DNA of 64,000 nucleotides. Source: SABI01 sp963678555. GTDB taxonomy: Bacteria > Spirochaetota > Spirochaetia > Sphaerochaetales > Sphaerochaetaceae. Within the stretch, counting starts at the first letter, position 1. The number at the start of each line of letters is the position of its first letter. Under the pieces are notes generated by a model, which saw only the letters and a program-made list of their open reading frames with translations, was not told where the DNA came from and ran no database searches. Positions 16,939 to 24,404 of the stretch are shown here, piece after piece. The position numbers and the translations under genes are program-made. The stretch is taken from assembly GCA_963678555.2 (NCBI GenBank), contig CAXXJA010000001.1, forward strand, positions 62,001-126,000, in the 5' to 3' direction.

Positions 16939-18228
16939 CTATCCCAGTGTGAGCATCGGGATCCACAGGACGATCTGCGGCACCAGGGTTGTGAGGATCA
17001 GTACAGTGATCATCGACAGGTACAGCGGCAGGGCTGATCTGATGAGTTGCCCCATTTCCATTCGTGCGACATTACAGGTGCTGAACAGACAGACGCCGAA
17101 CGGGGGAGTGACCATGCCGATGGCGAGGTTCAGGACGAACACAACTGCGAAGTGGATCGGGTGGATTCCCACTGCGGTGGCAACGGGGAAGAGAATCGGT
17201 GCCATGACGATGATCGCAACTCCTGCATCGAGGAACATTCCCATGAAAAGAAGGAAGAGGTTGATGATGAAGAAGATCGCCAGCTGATTCGTCGTAAACC
17301 CGAGGAGGAAATCAGCAACGATCTGCGGCAATCCTTCGAAGGTGAGGATAAAGGTGAAGATCGATGAGGAGCCGATGATTGCGACCACAGCCGCGGTGAG
17401 CCGTGCAGCGGACACAAAGGAATCGTACAGGATCTTCCCGGAAATGGTCTTGTAGAAGAATGTGGCTATCACGAGTGTGTAGATGACAGCGAGTCCACCT
17501 GACTCGGTCGGGGTCACGATACCTGACATGATACCCAGCATGATGATGATCGGGGCACCGAGTGCCCAGATTCCCGTTCTGAAGGTTTCCCACAGATTTC
17601 TGAAACTGAATTTTCTCACTGAACCGTAGTTGTTCTTTCTACAGATGATATAGTTCTGAATCATCATGGTCGAGGTGAGGAGAATTCCCGGTCCGAGACC
17701 GCCGATGAGGAGCCAGGAGACCGAGAGTTCACTGACAGCCCCGATGATGACCATCAGGATACTGGGGGGGACGATGACCGCAAGGGTCGAAGAAAGGGCC
17801 GTTATCGCGGCTGAGTATCCCTTATCATATCCGTCTGCTTCCATCTCGGGGATCAGGATCGTTCCAAGGGCGACCGTGTCTGCCACTGAAGAGCCTGACA
17901 TGCCGCCGAAGATGAAGCTGGCAACGACATTGGATCCGCCTAGTCCGCCGCGGGCCCAGCCGACACCGGCTTTCGCGAAGTCGATAAGGCGTTTTGCTAC
18001 TCCGGTGGATTCCATGAGAACCCCTGAGAGGACAAAAAGGGGAATTGCGACAAGGACGTATGATTCTATCCCCGAGAACATCAGCTGAGGTATGGAGATG
18101 AGGGGGACCGGATTGTGGATGAGGATCGTGGCTATGCTGGCCAGTCCGATCGACACGAATACGGGGGCTCCCGTAAGAAGGAGGAAGAAGGCAAGGCCGA
18201 AGACCGTCAAGCTCATTACTGGTACCAT
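16939..18228 (-). CDS. dctM: TRAP transporter large permease (DctM), system 2
   Basis: A 429-residue polytopic protein with about 12 helices. Signatures are AIPLFVLSGVLMEST, FGGMSGSSVADTVALG, VIVPPSILMVIIGA and GMVTPPFGVCLF. The start ATG lies one base past the dctQ stop and uses an AGGAGG inside the end of dctQ. Confidence 0.93.
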   Translation of the reverse strand: MVPVMSLTVFGLAFFLLLTGAPVFVSIGLASIATILIHNPVPLISIPQLMFSGIESYVLVAIPLFVLSGVLMESTGVAKRLIDFAKAGVGWARGGLGGSNVVASFIFGGMSGSSVADTVALGTILIPEMEADGYDKGYSAAITALSSTLAVIVPPSILMVIIGAVSELSVSWLLIGGLGPGILLTSTMMIQNYIICRKNNYGSVRKFSFRNLWETFRTGIWALGAPIIIMLGIMSGIVTPTESGGLAVIYTLVIATFFYKTISGKILYDSFVSAARLTAAVVAIIGSSSIFTFILTFEGLPQIVADFLLGFTTNQLAIFFIINLFLLFMGMFLDAGVAIIVMAPILFPVATAVGIHPIHFAVVFVLNLAIGMVTPPFGVCLFSTCNVARMEMGQLIRSALPLYLSMITVLILTTLVPQIVLWIPMLTLG

Positions 18229-18229
18229 G

Positions 18230-18820
18230 TTATTTATCCTCCTGTGCAGGTGCTGTTTCTGTTATAAGACCTTCCTTGAGAAGTTCTTCGATACTGAGAT
18301 CGGCAAGTCCTTCAGGGATATCGTATTTGAATTCCGGGTCAGTATCTTTCACGATCATCACGATCCGTTCTCCCAGACGATATAACGATATAACCGCTCC
18401 GATAACAATCGGGGACCTCATAAGCCATGTGGCTGCATGGAGAGCCGGAGTAGACTGACCACGCCTTGCATAACTGAGAAGAGCAAGCATTCCCAGATAT
18501 CCGAAGAAGAGCAGCATGATGCCGAACAGGCACATGTGGATGATCTTCAGCCCCTTCCGGGCTTTCTTCGGGAACTTGTGATAGATACTCTTGATTCCGA
18601 CATGGGAATCATCGTGGATGGCAAGTGCAATTCCGATCCAGATCAGGGCGCCGAACAGATACGTGATCAGTTCAAGCGTCCAGGGAGCTTTGATTCCCGG
18701 GAATAATCTGTTCAGAACCTGCATGAGAGAAGCAAGAAGAATCACCACGAGTATCACGATTGATAGCAGATACTCCGGATTCTTCAGGAAGAACAGTACA
18801 TCTTTTCTTTTGTTTTTCAT
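18230..18820 (-). CDS. dctQ: TRAP transporter small permease (DctQ), system 2
   Basis: A 196-residue membrane protein with four predicted helices; LELITYLFGALIWIGIALAIH and the following DDSHVGIKS are the DctQ core. It has a hydrophilic C-terminal tail of about 45 residues, longer than in systems 1 and 3. Ribosome site is a weak AGGTG, in keeping with lower expression than the binding protein. Confidence 0.9.
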   Translation of the reverse strand: MKNKRKDVLFFLKNPEYLLSIVILVVILLASLMQVLNRLFPGIKAPWTLELITYLFGALIWIGIALAIHDDSHVGIKSIYHKFPKKARKGLKIIHMCLFGIMLLFFGYLGMLALLSYARRGQSTPALHAATWLMRSPIVIGAVISLYRLGERIVMIVKDTDPEFKYDIPEGLADLSIEELLKEGLITETAPAQEDK

Positions 18821-18850
18821 AATCCCACACCTGTAATTATATTTAATGGA

Positions 18851-18880
18851 AGGGATGCTCCATACAGACGGAGCATCCCT
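18851..18880 (-). terminator. Hairpin between dctP and dctQ, system 2
   Basis: AGGGATGCTCC and GGAGCATCCCT form a perfect 11-bp stem with an 8-base loop, 31 bases after the dctP stop. No T-run follows, so it probably allows partial read-through and protects the upstream mRNA. Confidence 0.7.
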
Positions 18881-18911
18881 GAGTTCAATGCACGTTGATC
18901 TTCAGATACGA

Positions 18912-19934
18912 TTAGCGTGTCGCATCAGCGATTCTGACCAGTTCATTCCATGCATCAGTGCCGATGGTCTTTTCAATTGCTTTGTATGCAGGACCCATCA
19001 GAGCTCTCCAGGGTTCCTTCATTTCAGCAGTGAATTCGGTGAATTCGATACCGGCTTCTTCCATGGTCTTCCGTCCTGCGACTTCTCGTGCGATGGTTGC
19101 TTCGAGAACGACCTCGGTGGAGGCTGCGCCCACTTCAAGGAGACTCTTCTGCATGTCCGCGGAAAGACCTTCAAACCATTCCTTGTTCACGACCACAAGC
19201 ACTCCGTCACCCATGTAGTTCCATACGTTGAAGTATTTGCCCTGTTCATAGGTTCGTGTTGACTGGACGGTCGAGATGGCGTTGTCTTCACCGGAAACAG
19301 TGCCCATCTGCATGGCAGTGTAGATTTCACCGGAGGGGAGGGGGACAGGGTTTGCACCCATTGCCTGGAAGGTTGTGACGAACAGATCCATGGCGGGCAC
19401 TCTGAATACCAGACCCTTGATGTCTGCAGGTGTGATGATGGGGCGCTGTGAGTTGAGAAGCTGACGGGGAGCCCGTGGCCAGTAGGCGATAACCTTCAGG
19501 TTCTTGTCCTCAAGTTTTGCAAACCAGTTGTCGACAAAAGCAGGCTTCTGATCCATGAAACGAAGGACGTGTTCCATATCCTCGAACATGAATGGTGTGC
19601 TGAGTGCGAAGAGTTCAGGCACGAGGGACGCAAGTGTCACCTGAGATTCACATGCCATCTGCACAACGTTTTCCTGAGTCTGTTCGAATATCGTTGCCCA
19701 GTTGTTGTTTGCCAGCTGTCCATTAGGATAGATGGTGGACTGGATCTGATCCGGATACCTCTTCTGCATCTCGGACTTGATGAACTCAAAACCTGTCTGC
19801 CAGGTTTCTGTCTTCGGCAGGTTGTGCTGGATGTTCATCTGAACAGATTCTGCTGCACCGTCACTCTCTCCCTGTGCGAAAGCCATCGTAACCACGAGGC
19901 TTACCATTACAGCTAAAACTACTAGTTTTTTCAT
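18912..19934 (-). CDS. dctP: TRAP transporter substrate-binding protein (DctP family), system 2
   Basis: A 340-residue exported binding protein. Signal peptide MKKLVVLAVMVSLVVTMAF is followed by AQGESDG at the likely cleavage site. DctP features are QNVVQMACESQVTL, the ligand arginine in IKGLVFRVPAMDLFV and MGTVSGEDNAIST. The ATG at 19934 has AAGGAG ten bases upstream; the longer frame begins before the promoter. An operator of type A overlaps its promoter. A carboxylate substrate is expected from the family. Confidence 0.92.
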   Translation of the reverse strand: MKKLVVLAVMVSLVVTMAFAQGESDGAAESVQMNIQHNLPKTETWQTGFEFIKSEMQKRYPDQIQSTIYPNGQLANNNWATIFEQTQENVVQMACESQVTLASLVPELFALSTPFMFEDMEHVLRFMDQKPAFVDNWFAKLEDKNLKVIAYWPRAPRQLLNSQRPIITPADIKGLVFRVPAMDLFVTTFQAMGANPVPLPSGEIYTAMQMGTVSGEDNAISTVQSTRTYEQGKYFNVWNYMGDGVLVVVNKEWFEGLSADMQKSLLEVGAASTEVVLEATIAREVAGRKTMEEAGIEFTEFTAEMKEPWRALMGPAYKAIEKTIGTDAWNELVRIADATR

Positions 19935-19969
19935 ACTGTACTGTCTCCTTTGTTTGAAAATCGTATTAT

Positions 19970-19982
19970 GTATACGGTATAC
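19970..19982. promoter_or_regulatory. Operator type A, TRAP system 2 promoter
   Basis: GTATACGGTATAC, 13 bases, palindromic except its centre. It overlaps the -10 element of the dctP promoter, as expected for a repressor site. Its extended form is shared with the garR site. Confidence 0.7.
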
Positions 19983-20006
19983 TATCATGAATCAGCGTTC
20001 TGTCAA
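19979..20006 (-). promoter_or_regulatory. Promoter of TRAP system 2 operon
   Basis: Minus strand: TTGACA (20006-20001), 16-base spacer, TAGTAT (19984-19979). Confidence 0.6.
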
Positions 20007-20054
20007 ACCTTTTTTTGCACTTCTTTTTTGCCTGTGTTCGTAAGATGCATGCGT

Positions 20055-20185
20055 TCTCTGTCCTGACGCATACGAATCTGCTATGGAAGAACACAGTCTG
20101 TACCACAGATAATCCATGGGTACGTCAATGTGTAGGCATGCCGACGGGGCCGGGAGCAGCGGCAGTGAATGCGTCAGGATAGAGA
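20055..20185. repeat. Long inverted repeat with 97-base loop
   Basis: Arms at 20055-20071 and 20169-20185 match over 16 of 17 positions; the mismatch is G-U in RNA. It could be a structured transcript at the 3' end of garR or a DNA cruciform. No function is known to me. Confidence 0.5.
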
Positions 20186-20342
20186 GGATGAGTTTCAATT
20201 ACGTCCGATCCATATGAGGGAGGTGGCAGAACCCGTGGAAACAATCATGTAGCAGGTGTCGAAAGCACCTTCGGTCACCTGTATTCCGTATTCACTTGTT
20301 CGGGATACAGATGACCATTTCGAATTGTGTTGTTTAGAAGCG

Positions 20343-21227
20343 CTACCCGCCGATTTTGGTACCGCTGACCTTCTGGTAGTACTGGGCAAGACCGCTGTGG
20401 TCATCCTGGCCCTTCCCGTCTGCCCTGAGAGTTTCCATCATCTCCCTGACAAGAGCCGTGAACGGAAGGGGAGAGCCCACGCCGTGACCGGTGTCCAGGG
20501 CATTGGCAAGGTCCTTGATGTGCAGGTCGATCTTGAATCCGGGCTTGTAGCTGTCTGCGATCATCATGGGGACCTTGGCTTCCATCACCGTAGAACCGGC
20601 AAGTCCGCCTCTGATGGCTTCGAAGACCAGGGTCGGATCCACCCCTGCCTTCTTCACCAGAGTAAAGGCCTCGGCAGCTGCCGCGATATTGACTCCCACC
20701 ACGATCTGGTTGGCAAGCTTGGTAGTGTTTCCCGCTCCGATCGCTCCGCAGTGGACCGCAGAAGCTCCCATCACCAGCAGCATATCCTTGAGCTCTTCGA
20801 ACAGCTCCTTCTCGCCTCCCACCATGATGGCAAGGGTGCCGTCGATGGCCTTGGGTTCCCCGCCGGAGACCGGTGCATCAAGCATCCTCACTCCCTTCGC
20901 TGCGCATGCCTTTTCCACTTCCTGAGAAGCAAGGGGTGCAATGGATGACATATCAACAAGCTTGAGGCCCTTCTTCGCCCCTTCAAGGACACCGTTTTCA
21001 CCCATGACAACTGCTTTCACGTGGGGTGAGTTGGGCAGCATCGTGATAACAATATCCACCATCGAAGCAACATCTGCAGCAGACGTACCTGCCTGTGCAC
21101 CAGCTGCAACAACATCAGCGACATTCGCTTCGGCGATGTCGAAAACAGTCAGGTCGTGACCTGCCTTGATCAGGTTCTTTGCCATGGGCTTGCCCATGAT
21201 CCCGAGTCCTACGAATCCAATGTTCAT
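20343..21227 (-). CDS. garR: 2-hydroxy-3-oxopropionate (tartronate semialdehyde) reductase
   Basis: A 294-residue beta-hydroxyacid dehydrogenase. GFVGLGIMGKPMAKNL is the NAD(P)-binding loop, DAPVSGGEPKAIDGTL is the substrate loop and NTTKLANQIVVGVNIAA carries the catalytic lysine (about residue 170). It reduces tartronate semialdehyde to D-glycerate; 3-hydroxyisobutyrate-type substrates are an alternative. ATG at 21227 has AGAGGAG eight bases upstream. Its promoter carries the same 13-base operator as TRAP system 2 and its operon-mates, so it belongs to module A although it is a separate transcript. No glyoxylate carboligase, the usual producer of its substrate, is present in the window. Confidence 0.87.
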   Translation of the reverse strand: MNIGFVGLGIMGKPMAKNLIKAGHDLTVFDIAEANVADVVAAGAQAGTSAADVASMVDIVITMLPNSPHVKAVVMGENGVLEGAKKGLKLVDMSSIAPLASQEVEKACAAKGVRMLDAPVSGGEPKAIDGTLAIMVGGEKELFEELKDMLLVMGASAVHCGAIGAGNTTKLANQIVVGVNIAAAAEAFTLVKKAGVDPTLVFEAIRGGLAGSTVMEAKVPMMIADSYKPGFKIDLHIKDLANALDTGHGVGSPLPFTALVREMMETLRADGKGQDDHSGLAQYYQKVSGTKIGG

Positions 21228-21252
21228 TCTGTGTTCTCCTCTGGGCATATAC

Positions 21253-21281
21253 GTTGAGCAACGTCCTGATGGATGCTCAAC
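21253..21281 (-). promoter_or_regulatory. Leader hairpin of garR
   Basis: GTTGAGCA and TGCTCAAC form a perfect 8-bp stem with a 13-base loop between the garR promoter and its ribosome site. Confidence 0.4.
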
Positions 21282-21294
21282 CACCCTGTCTAAT

Positions 21295-21323
21295 TGTATA
21301 CCGTATACGATGAATAGGTTCAA
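21295..21323 (-). promoter_or_regulatory. Promoter of garR
   Basis: Minus strand: TTGAAC (21323-21318), 17-base spacer, TATACA (21300-21295). The spacer and -10 are covered by operator type A. Confidence 0.6.
21296..21308. promoter_or_regulatory. Operator type A, garR promoter
   Basis: GTATACCGTATAC, the exact reverse complement of the 13-base site at 19970. Position inside the promoter suggests repression. Confidence 0.7.
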
Positions 21324-21396
21324 GAGAGTGGCCTCCGGTTCCTGCAAGAATGATGGAAACCGGAAGTGCTCAGGGAGAGAGCGGAGGCTTTTCGGC

Positions 21397-22074
21397 TTAT
21401 TCGGTCAGGTTCTTCTCTCTCCGTACCTGATAGAGGGTGAAAGAGTTGTAGATGTGAGATTCAAGGAGACGCACCGCCTCCGAACTGTCTCCGGCCCTGA
21501 TCATATCGATGACGGCATAGTGCTGTAGAATGTCACGTATAAACGTCTCTTCATTCACATTCATGTTCAGCCTGACCAGCTGGATCCTTGTATCCAGGAG
21601 GTTATAGGCTTCCTGAAGGTAGCTGTTCCGGCTTGCAAAAATGATAAGGTGATGGAATTCCGTGTCCTTCTCGAACGCCTTCTGCCAGTCACGTTCATCT
21701 TTCACGGCGCGAATGCTTTCATCACAAGCTTCTTTCAGGCGGGAAAGAAGTTTCTCGTCATTCGTGTGCTTCTCGAACACAAGATTGAGGGCAAAGGTCT
21801 CCAGGGCTGTTCGCAGTTCCCCGACGGCTGTCGCCTGATGAGGGCGTATCTGGGTGACTACAGAAAAACTTCTCGGTATCATGTCGACGAGTCCGTATTC
21901 ACTGAGTTTTCTGACCGCTTCCCGGACCGGAGTTCTGCTCACATGCAGAAGGGCGGCTACCTCTCCTTCAGGAATTCTTTCTCCCGGAGCAAGTTCTCTC
22001 GATAGGATCATATGTTTCAGATGCTGGAACACCTGTTCTCCGTACCCCTGCGGAACACTTTTCTGTTTTCCCAT
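21397..22074 (-). CDS. GntR-family (FCD) transcriptional regulator
   Basis: A 225-residue FadR-subfamily regulator with winged helix at about 10-75 (VAALLHVSRTPVREAVRKL) and FCD domain with metal-site residues in EKDTEFHHLIIF and the histidines of LQHYAVID and ESHIYNSF. It is closely similar along its length to the GntR at 32230 (shared EYGLV, IGELRTAL/VGELRTAL, DTEFHH, RIQLVRLNM), so the two are recent paralogues. Both genes share an unusual promoter layout leaving almost no leader and no Shine-Dalgarno. It lies beside garR and the GntR at 22141, so its target is uncertain. Confidence 0.87.
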   Translation of the reverse strand: MGKQKSVPQGYGEQVFQHLKHMILSRELAPGERIPEGEVAALLHVSRTPVREAVRKLSEYGLVDMIPRSFSVVTQIRPHQATAVGELRTALETFALNLVFEKHTNDEKLLSRLKEACDESIRAVKDERDWQKAFEKDTEFHHLIIFASRNSYLQEAYNLLDTRIQLVRLNMNVNEETFIRDILQHYAVIDMIRAGDSSEAVRLLESHIYNSFTLYQVRREKNLTE

Positions 22075-22082
22075 GGCTAAGA

Positions 22083-22111
22083 ACTATAATCTGTTTTTGT
22101 CAGACGGTCAA
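22083..22111 (-). promoter_or_regulatory. Promoter giving a near-leaderless GntR transcript
   Basis: Minus strand: TTGACC (22111-22106), 17-base spacer, TATAGT (22088-22083), then only 8 bases to the ATG at 22074. The expected transcription start is within about 4 bases of the start codon. Confidence 0.55.
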
Positions 22112-22140
22112 ACGTATACTTTGCTACAGCGGCAGGTTCA

Positions 22141-22776
22141 TCAAGGCGTCAGGTAGCTGTGGACGATGTGCTCACGCATCAGTTCAGCGCTGTGCTCCAG
22201 GTCTCCCCTCTTGAGAGCGTCGATGATGGAAGGGTGTTGAGCGATGATTCTCGGCAGATCATCGTTGTTGAGATTCTGAGCAATTCTGAGGAGCTGAACC
22301 TTGGCATCAAGGCGCTCGTACACATCATACAGGGCGCTGTTGCCTGTACAGCGAACGAGTTCAAGATGGAATTCACTGTCCTTGACGAAGACCTCTGCCC
22401 TGTTGCCGACACTCATATAGTACTGACAGTCGGCCGCAAGACGGCTGAGGTTCTCAATATCGCGCTCCACCGCAACAGGAGTCAGGGAACGGACAGTCAG
22501 TTCCTCAAGGGCCAGCCGCACCCGTGCGATGTCCTGCACTTCCTTGTCATCCACCTCATACACCATCGCATAGCTGCGGGGTTTGATGATCACAAGACCA
22601 TACTCACTGAGACGACGGATAGCTTCACGGATCGGGGTCCTCGATACACCGAACTGAGCGGCGAGGTGTTCTTCACTGATGAGCATGCCCCCCGCCAGTT
22701 CTCCGCTGAGGATCTGTCGTTTTACGGTGGCGTACACCCGGTCACTCAGACTCTCTTTTCTGATTGGGTTCGGCAT
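22141..22776 (-). CDS. GntR-family (FCD) regulator, probable regulator of ATTGTATACAAT sites
   Basis: A 211-residue FadR-subfamily protein: winged helix about 8-75 (AAQFGVSRTPIREAIRRL) and FCD domain with VKDSEFHLELV, IAQHPSIID and REHIVHSY metal-site residues. ATG at 22776 has AAAGGAG six bases upstream. Two copies of the ATTGTATACA element lie in its own upstream region (22821 and 22919), making autoregulation and control of other operons with that site (27829, 43198, 43281, 43437) likely. This element resembles the TGGTATACCA-type palindromes recognised by hexuronate regulators of the same family, which fits the uronate-type enzymes downstream. Confidence 0.87.
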   Translation of the reverse strand: MPNPIRKESLSDRVYATVKRQILSGELAGGMLISEEHLAAQFGVSRTPIREAIRRLSEYGLVIIKPRSYAMVYEVDDKEVQDIARVRLALEELTVRSLTPVAVERDIENLSRLAADCQYYMSVGNRAEVFVKDSEFHLELVRCTGNSALYDVYERLDAKVQLLRIAQNLNNDDLPRIIAQHPSIIDALKRGDLEHSAELMREHIVHSYLTP

Positions 22777-22820
22777 CCGTTTCTCCTTTCTGAAGCTGTA
22801 TATATCAGACACATGCTCGT

Positions 22821-22832
22821 ATTGTATACAAA
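22821..22832. promoter_or_regulatory. Operator type B, GntR self-site 1
   Basis: ATTGTATACAAA, 11 of 12 matches to the palindrome ATTGTATACAAT, 44 bases upstream of the GntR start at 22776. Confidence 0.6.
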
Positions 22833-22918
22833 AAACGCTCTTCTGAACATACGGATGACAGTGCATAAGGGCAATAATATGTCAATTCCTCCAAAAGTGT
22901 CGGAAAAAGAGGGTATAT

Positions 22919-22930
22919 ATTGTATACAAT
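22919..22930. promoter_or_regulatory. Operator type B, GntR self-site 2
   Basis: ATTGTATACAAT, a perfect 12-base palindrome in the same intergenic region. Confidence 0.65.
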
Positions 22931-23207
22931 CATTTCCGCATGGTTTCTGTTCTCCTGAGCACCGGTACATGGCTCCTTTGCAGCCTTTGCGTGTGGTCTC
23001 ATACGAACCGGAGCGATGAGACCGTTTGGCAGTCGTATCCCGTCTTTCATACGATATTCAGGCATTGCCTGCTCCGGTGTTCTGTTCTCTGATCCTAACT
23101 GGATGAAATGCATTTTTTTATTGGAGTCATTCCTGTTTTTTGAGGATCATTTCGGGTTCTTCCGATATAAGTTTCCGCATGTGCATGATTAATGTCCCGA
23201 AGAAGAA

Positions 23208-23238
23208 AACTGTTATCACATATATTATATACTTGACA
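23208..23238. promoter_or_regulatory. Conserved block C before TRAP system 3
   Basis: Begins AACTGTTATCACATATA and ends at the TTGACA -35 hexamer. Nearly the same stretch precedes the transaldolase at 39928 and a related one precedes the alcohol dehydrogenase at 33160, so it is probably a shared regulator site. Confidence 0.6.
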
Positions 23239-23260
23239 TCTGTGGATGCCGTGTTACAAT
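23233..23260 (+). promoter_or_regulatory. Promoter of TRAP system 3 operon
   Basis: TTGACA (23233-23238), 16-base spacer, TACAAT (23255-23260). Confidence 0.65.
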
Positions 23261-23298
23261 TCCATGTATCAAGTTCATTTTCCAGAAAGGAGGAAACA

Positions 23299-24303
23299 AT
23301 GAAAAAGACAATTGTGATGCTCATGATTGCAGTGATGCTCGTTGGTATGGGCACAGTGTTTGCACAGGGTGCAGAAGAAGCGGGTGGTAGTGTTGAACTG
23401 ACTCTTGCTCATATCTATGATCCTTCACACGCCTGGCACAAGGGTGCTCTAAAGGCAGCTGAAGTTGCTAAGGAAATGTCTGATGGTCGAATCAATATCA
23501 CCATCTATCCTGCAGGACAGCAGGGAACAGAGCCTGAGATTCTTGAGCAGGCCATCCTCGGTTCTCTCGATATCGTAGCAGCAGGTGCAGGTCAGGTCGG
23601 TTCTATCTATTCTCCGATCAACGTTCTGGAAATGCCCTATACGTTCAGAGACAACCAGCACGTTCTCGCCTTTGGTCAGAGCGAAGTAGGTAAGGAACTC
23701 TTTGAAGGATTCAGAAAGGCTCACGGTGCCCGAATCATCGGACCGAGTTCCTACGGTATCCGCCAGATGACGTCCAACAAGCCCATCTACTCTCCTGCTG
23801 ACCTTGACGGTTTCAAACTCAGAGTTCCTGAGCAGACTGTGACTGTCGCCTACGGTAAGGCAATGGGTGCAAACCCCACTCCTATCGCATACGCAGAAGC
23901 CTACATGGCACTTCAGCAGGGTGTTGCAGACGGCCTTGAGAACCCCCTCTCAGCTATCTCATCCATGAAGTTCTATGAAGTGCAGGATTACATCATTCTC
24001 ACCAGTCACGTCACCAATGCATGTTTCTACGTGATGAACGATGCCAAGTACAACAGCCTCAGTGCAGAAGATCAGAAGATTCTGACAGATGCATTCTGGG
24101 AAGGTTCGAAAGAGATCGTCAGACTGCTCGACAAGGATGACAGAGAGCTGATCAGCTTCTTCGAGGACCAGGGCCTTGAGATCATCACTCCCGATATCGA
24201 TGCATTCATGGAAGCAACTGCTTCAATGCCTCAGGACTTTGCCTACTGGTGGGAAGATGAGTTCGGCTCAGACCTGCACACCAGGATCCAGAACATCAAG
24301 TAG
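23299..24303 (+). CDS. dctP: TRAP transporter substrate-binding protein (DctP family), system 3
   Basis: A 334-residue exported binding protein. Signal peptide MKKTIVMLMIAVMLVGMGT ends near VFAQGAEEAG. DctP features include QQGTEPEILEQAILGSLDI, ligand arginine in GFKLRVPEQTVTVA and QQGVADGLENPLSAI. ATG at 23299 follows AAAGGAGG; the longer frame runs back through the promoter. It is followed by a strong hairpin, a tagaturonate-reductase gene and then the permease genes, which suggests a uronate or related sugar acid as substrate. Confidence 0.92.
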   Translation: MKKTIVMLMIAVMLVGMGTVFAQGAEEAGGSVELTLAHIYDPSHAWHKGALKAAEVAKEMSDGRINITIYPAGQQGTEPEILEQAILGSLDIVAAGAGQVGSIYSPINVLEMPYTFRDNQHVLAFGQSEVGKELFEGFRKAHGARIIGPSSYGIRQMTSNKPIYSPADLDGFKLRVPEQTVTVAYGKAMGANPTPIAYAEAYMALQQGVADGLENPLSAISSMKFYEVQDYIILTSHVTNACFYVMNDAKYNSLSAEDQKILTDAFWEGSKEIVRLLDKDDRELISFFEDQGLEIITPDIDAFMEATASMPQDFAYWWEDEFGSDLHTRIQNIK

Positions 24304-24343
24304 CTGTTCCTGAACAGACTGACTAGGTAAAAGACTAACGGAT

Positions 24344-24372
24344 GAATGACCAGCTATCATTGCTGGTCATTC
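24344..24372 (+). terminator. Hairpin after dctP, system 3
   Basis: GAATGACCAGC and GCTGGTCATTC form a perfect 11-bp stem with a 7-base loop, 40 bases after the dctP stop. It also covers an upstream ATG (24342) of the next frame, which argues against that start. Confidence 0.7.
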
Positions 24373-24404
24373 TCTTAGAGACATGTCAGAAAGGGTGTGG
24401 TGTC

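Larger units (their letters stand above)
19935..20342. other. 408-base intergenic region between garR and dctP (system 2)
   Basis: The right-hand 70 bases next to dctP hold its promoter and operator. Further away, TCTCTGTCCTGACGCAT (20055-20071) and ATGCGTCAGGATAGAGA (20169-20185) form a 17-bp stem with one G-U pair around a 97-base loop, listed separately. I see no gene here. Confidence 0.6.
22777..23298. other. 522-base divergent regulatory region
   Basis: No gene is visible. Contents: two type B operators, a hairpin GGTCTCAT/ATGAGACC at 22995-23023 (13-base loop), a weaker TCGTAT/ATACGA pair just after it, then conserved block C and the promoter of TRAP system 3. Confidence 0.6.

Noticed and set aside
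20195..20404. Minus-strand 69-codon frame at the end of garR
   Set aside because: No ribosome site, low-complexity composition and overlap with the garR 3' end; treated as chance.
22097..22120. GTATAC within AAAGTATACGTTT upstream of the GntR at 21397
   Set aside because: It shares only the central GTATAC with operators A and B; too weak to join either set.
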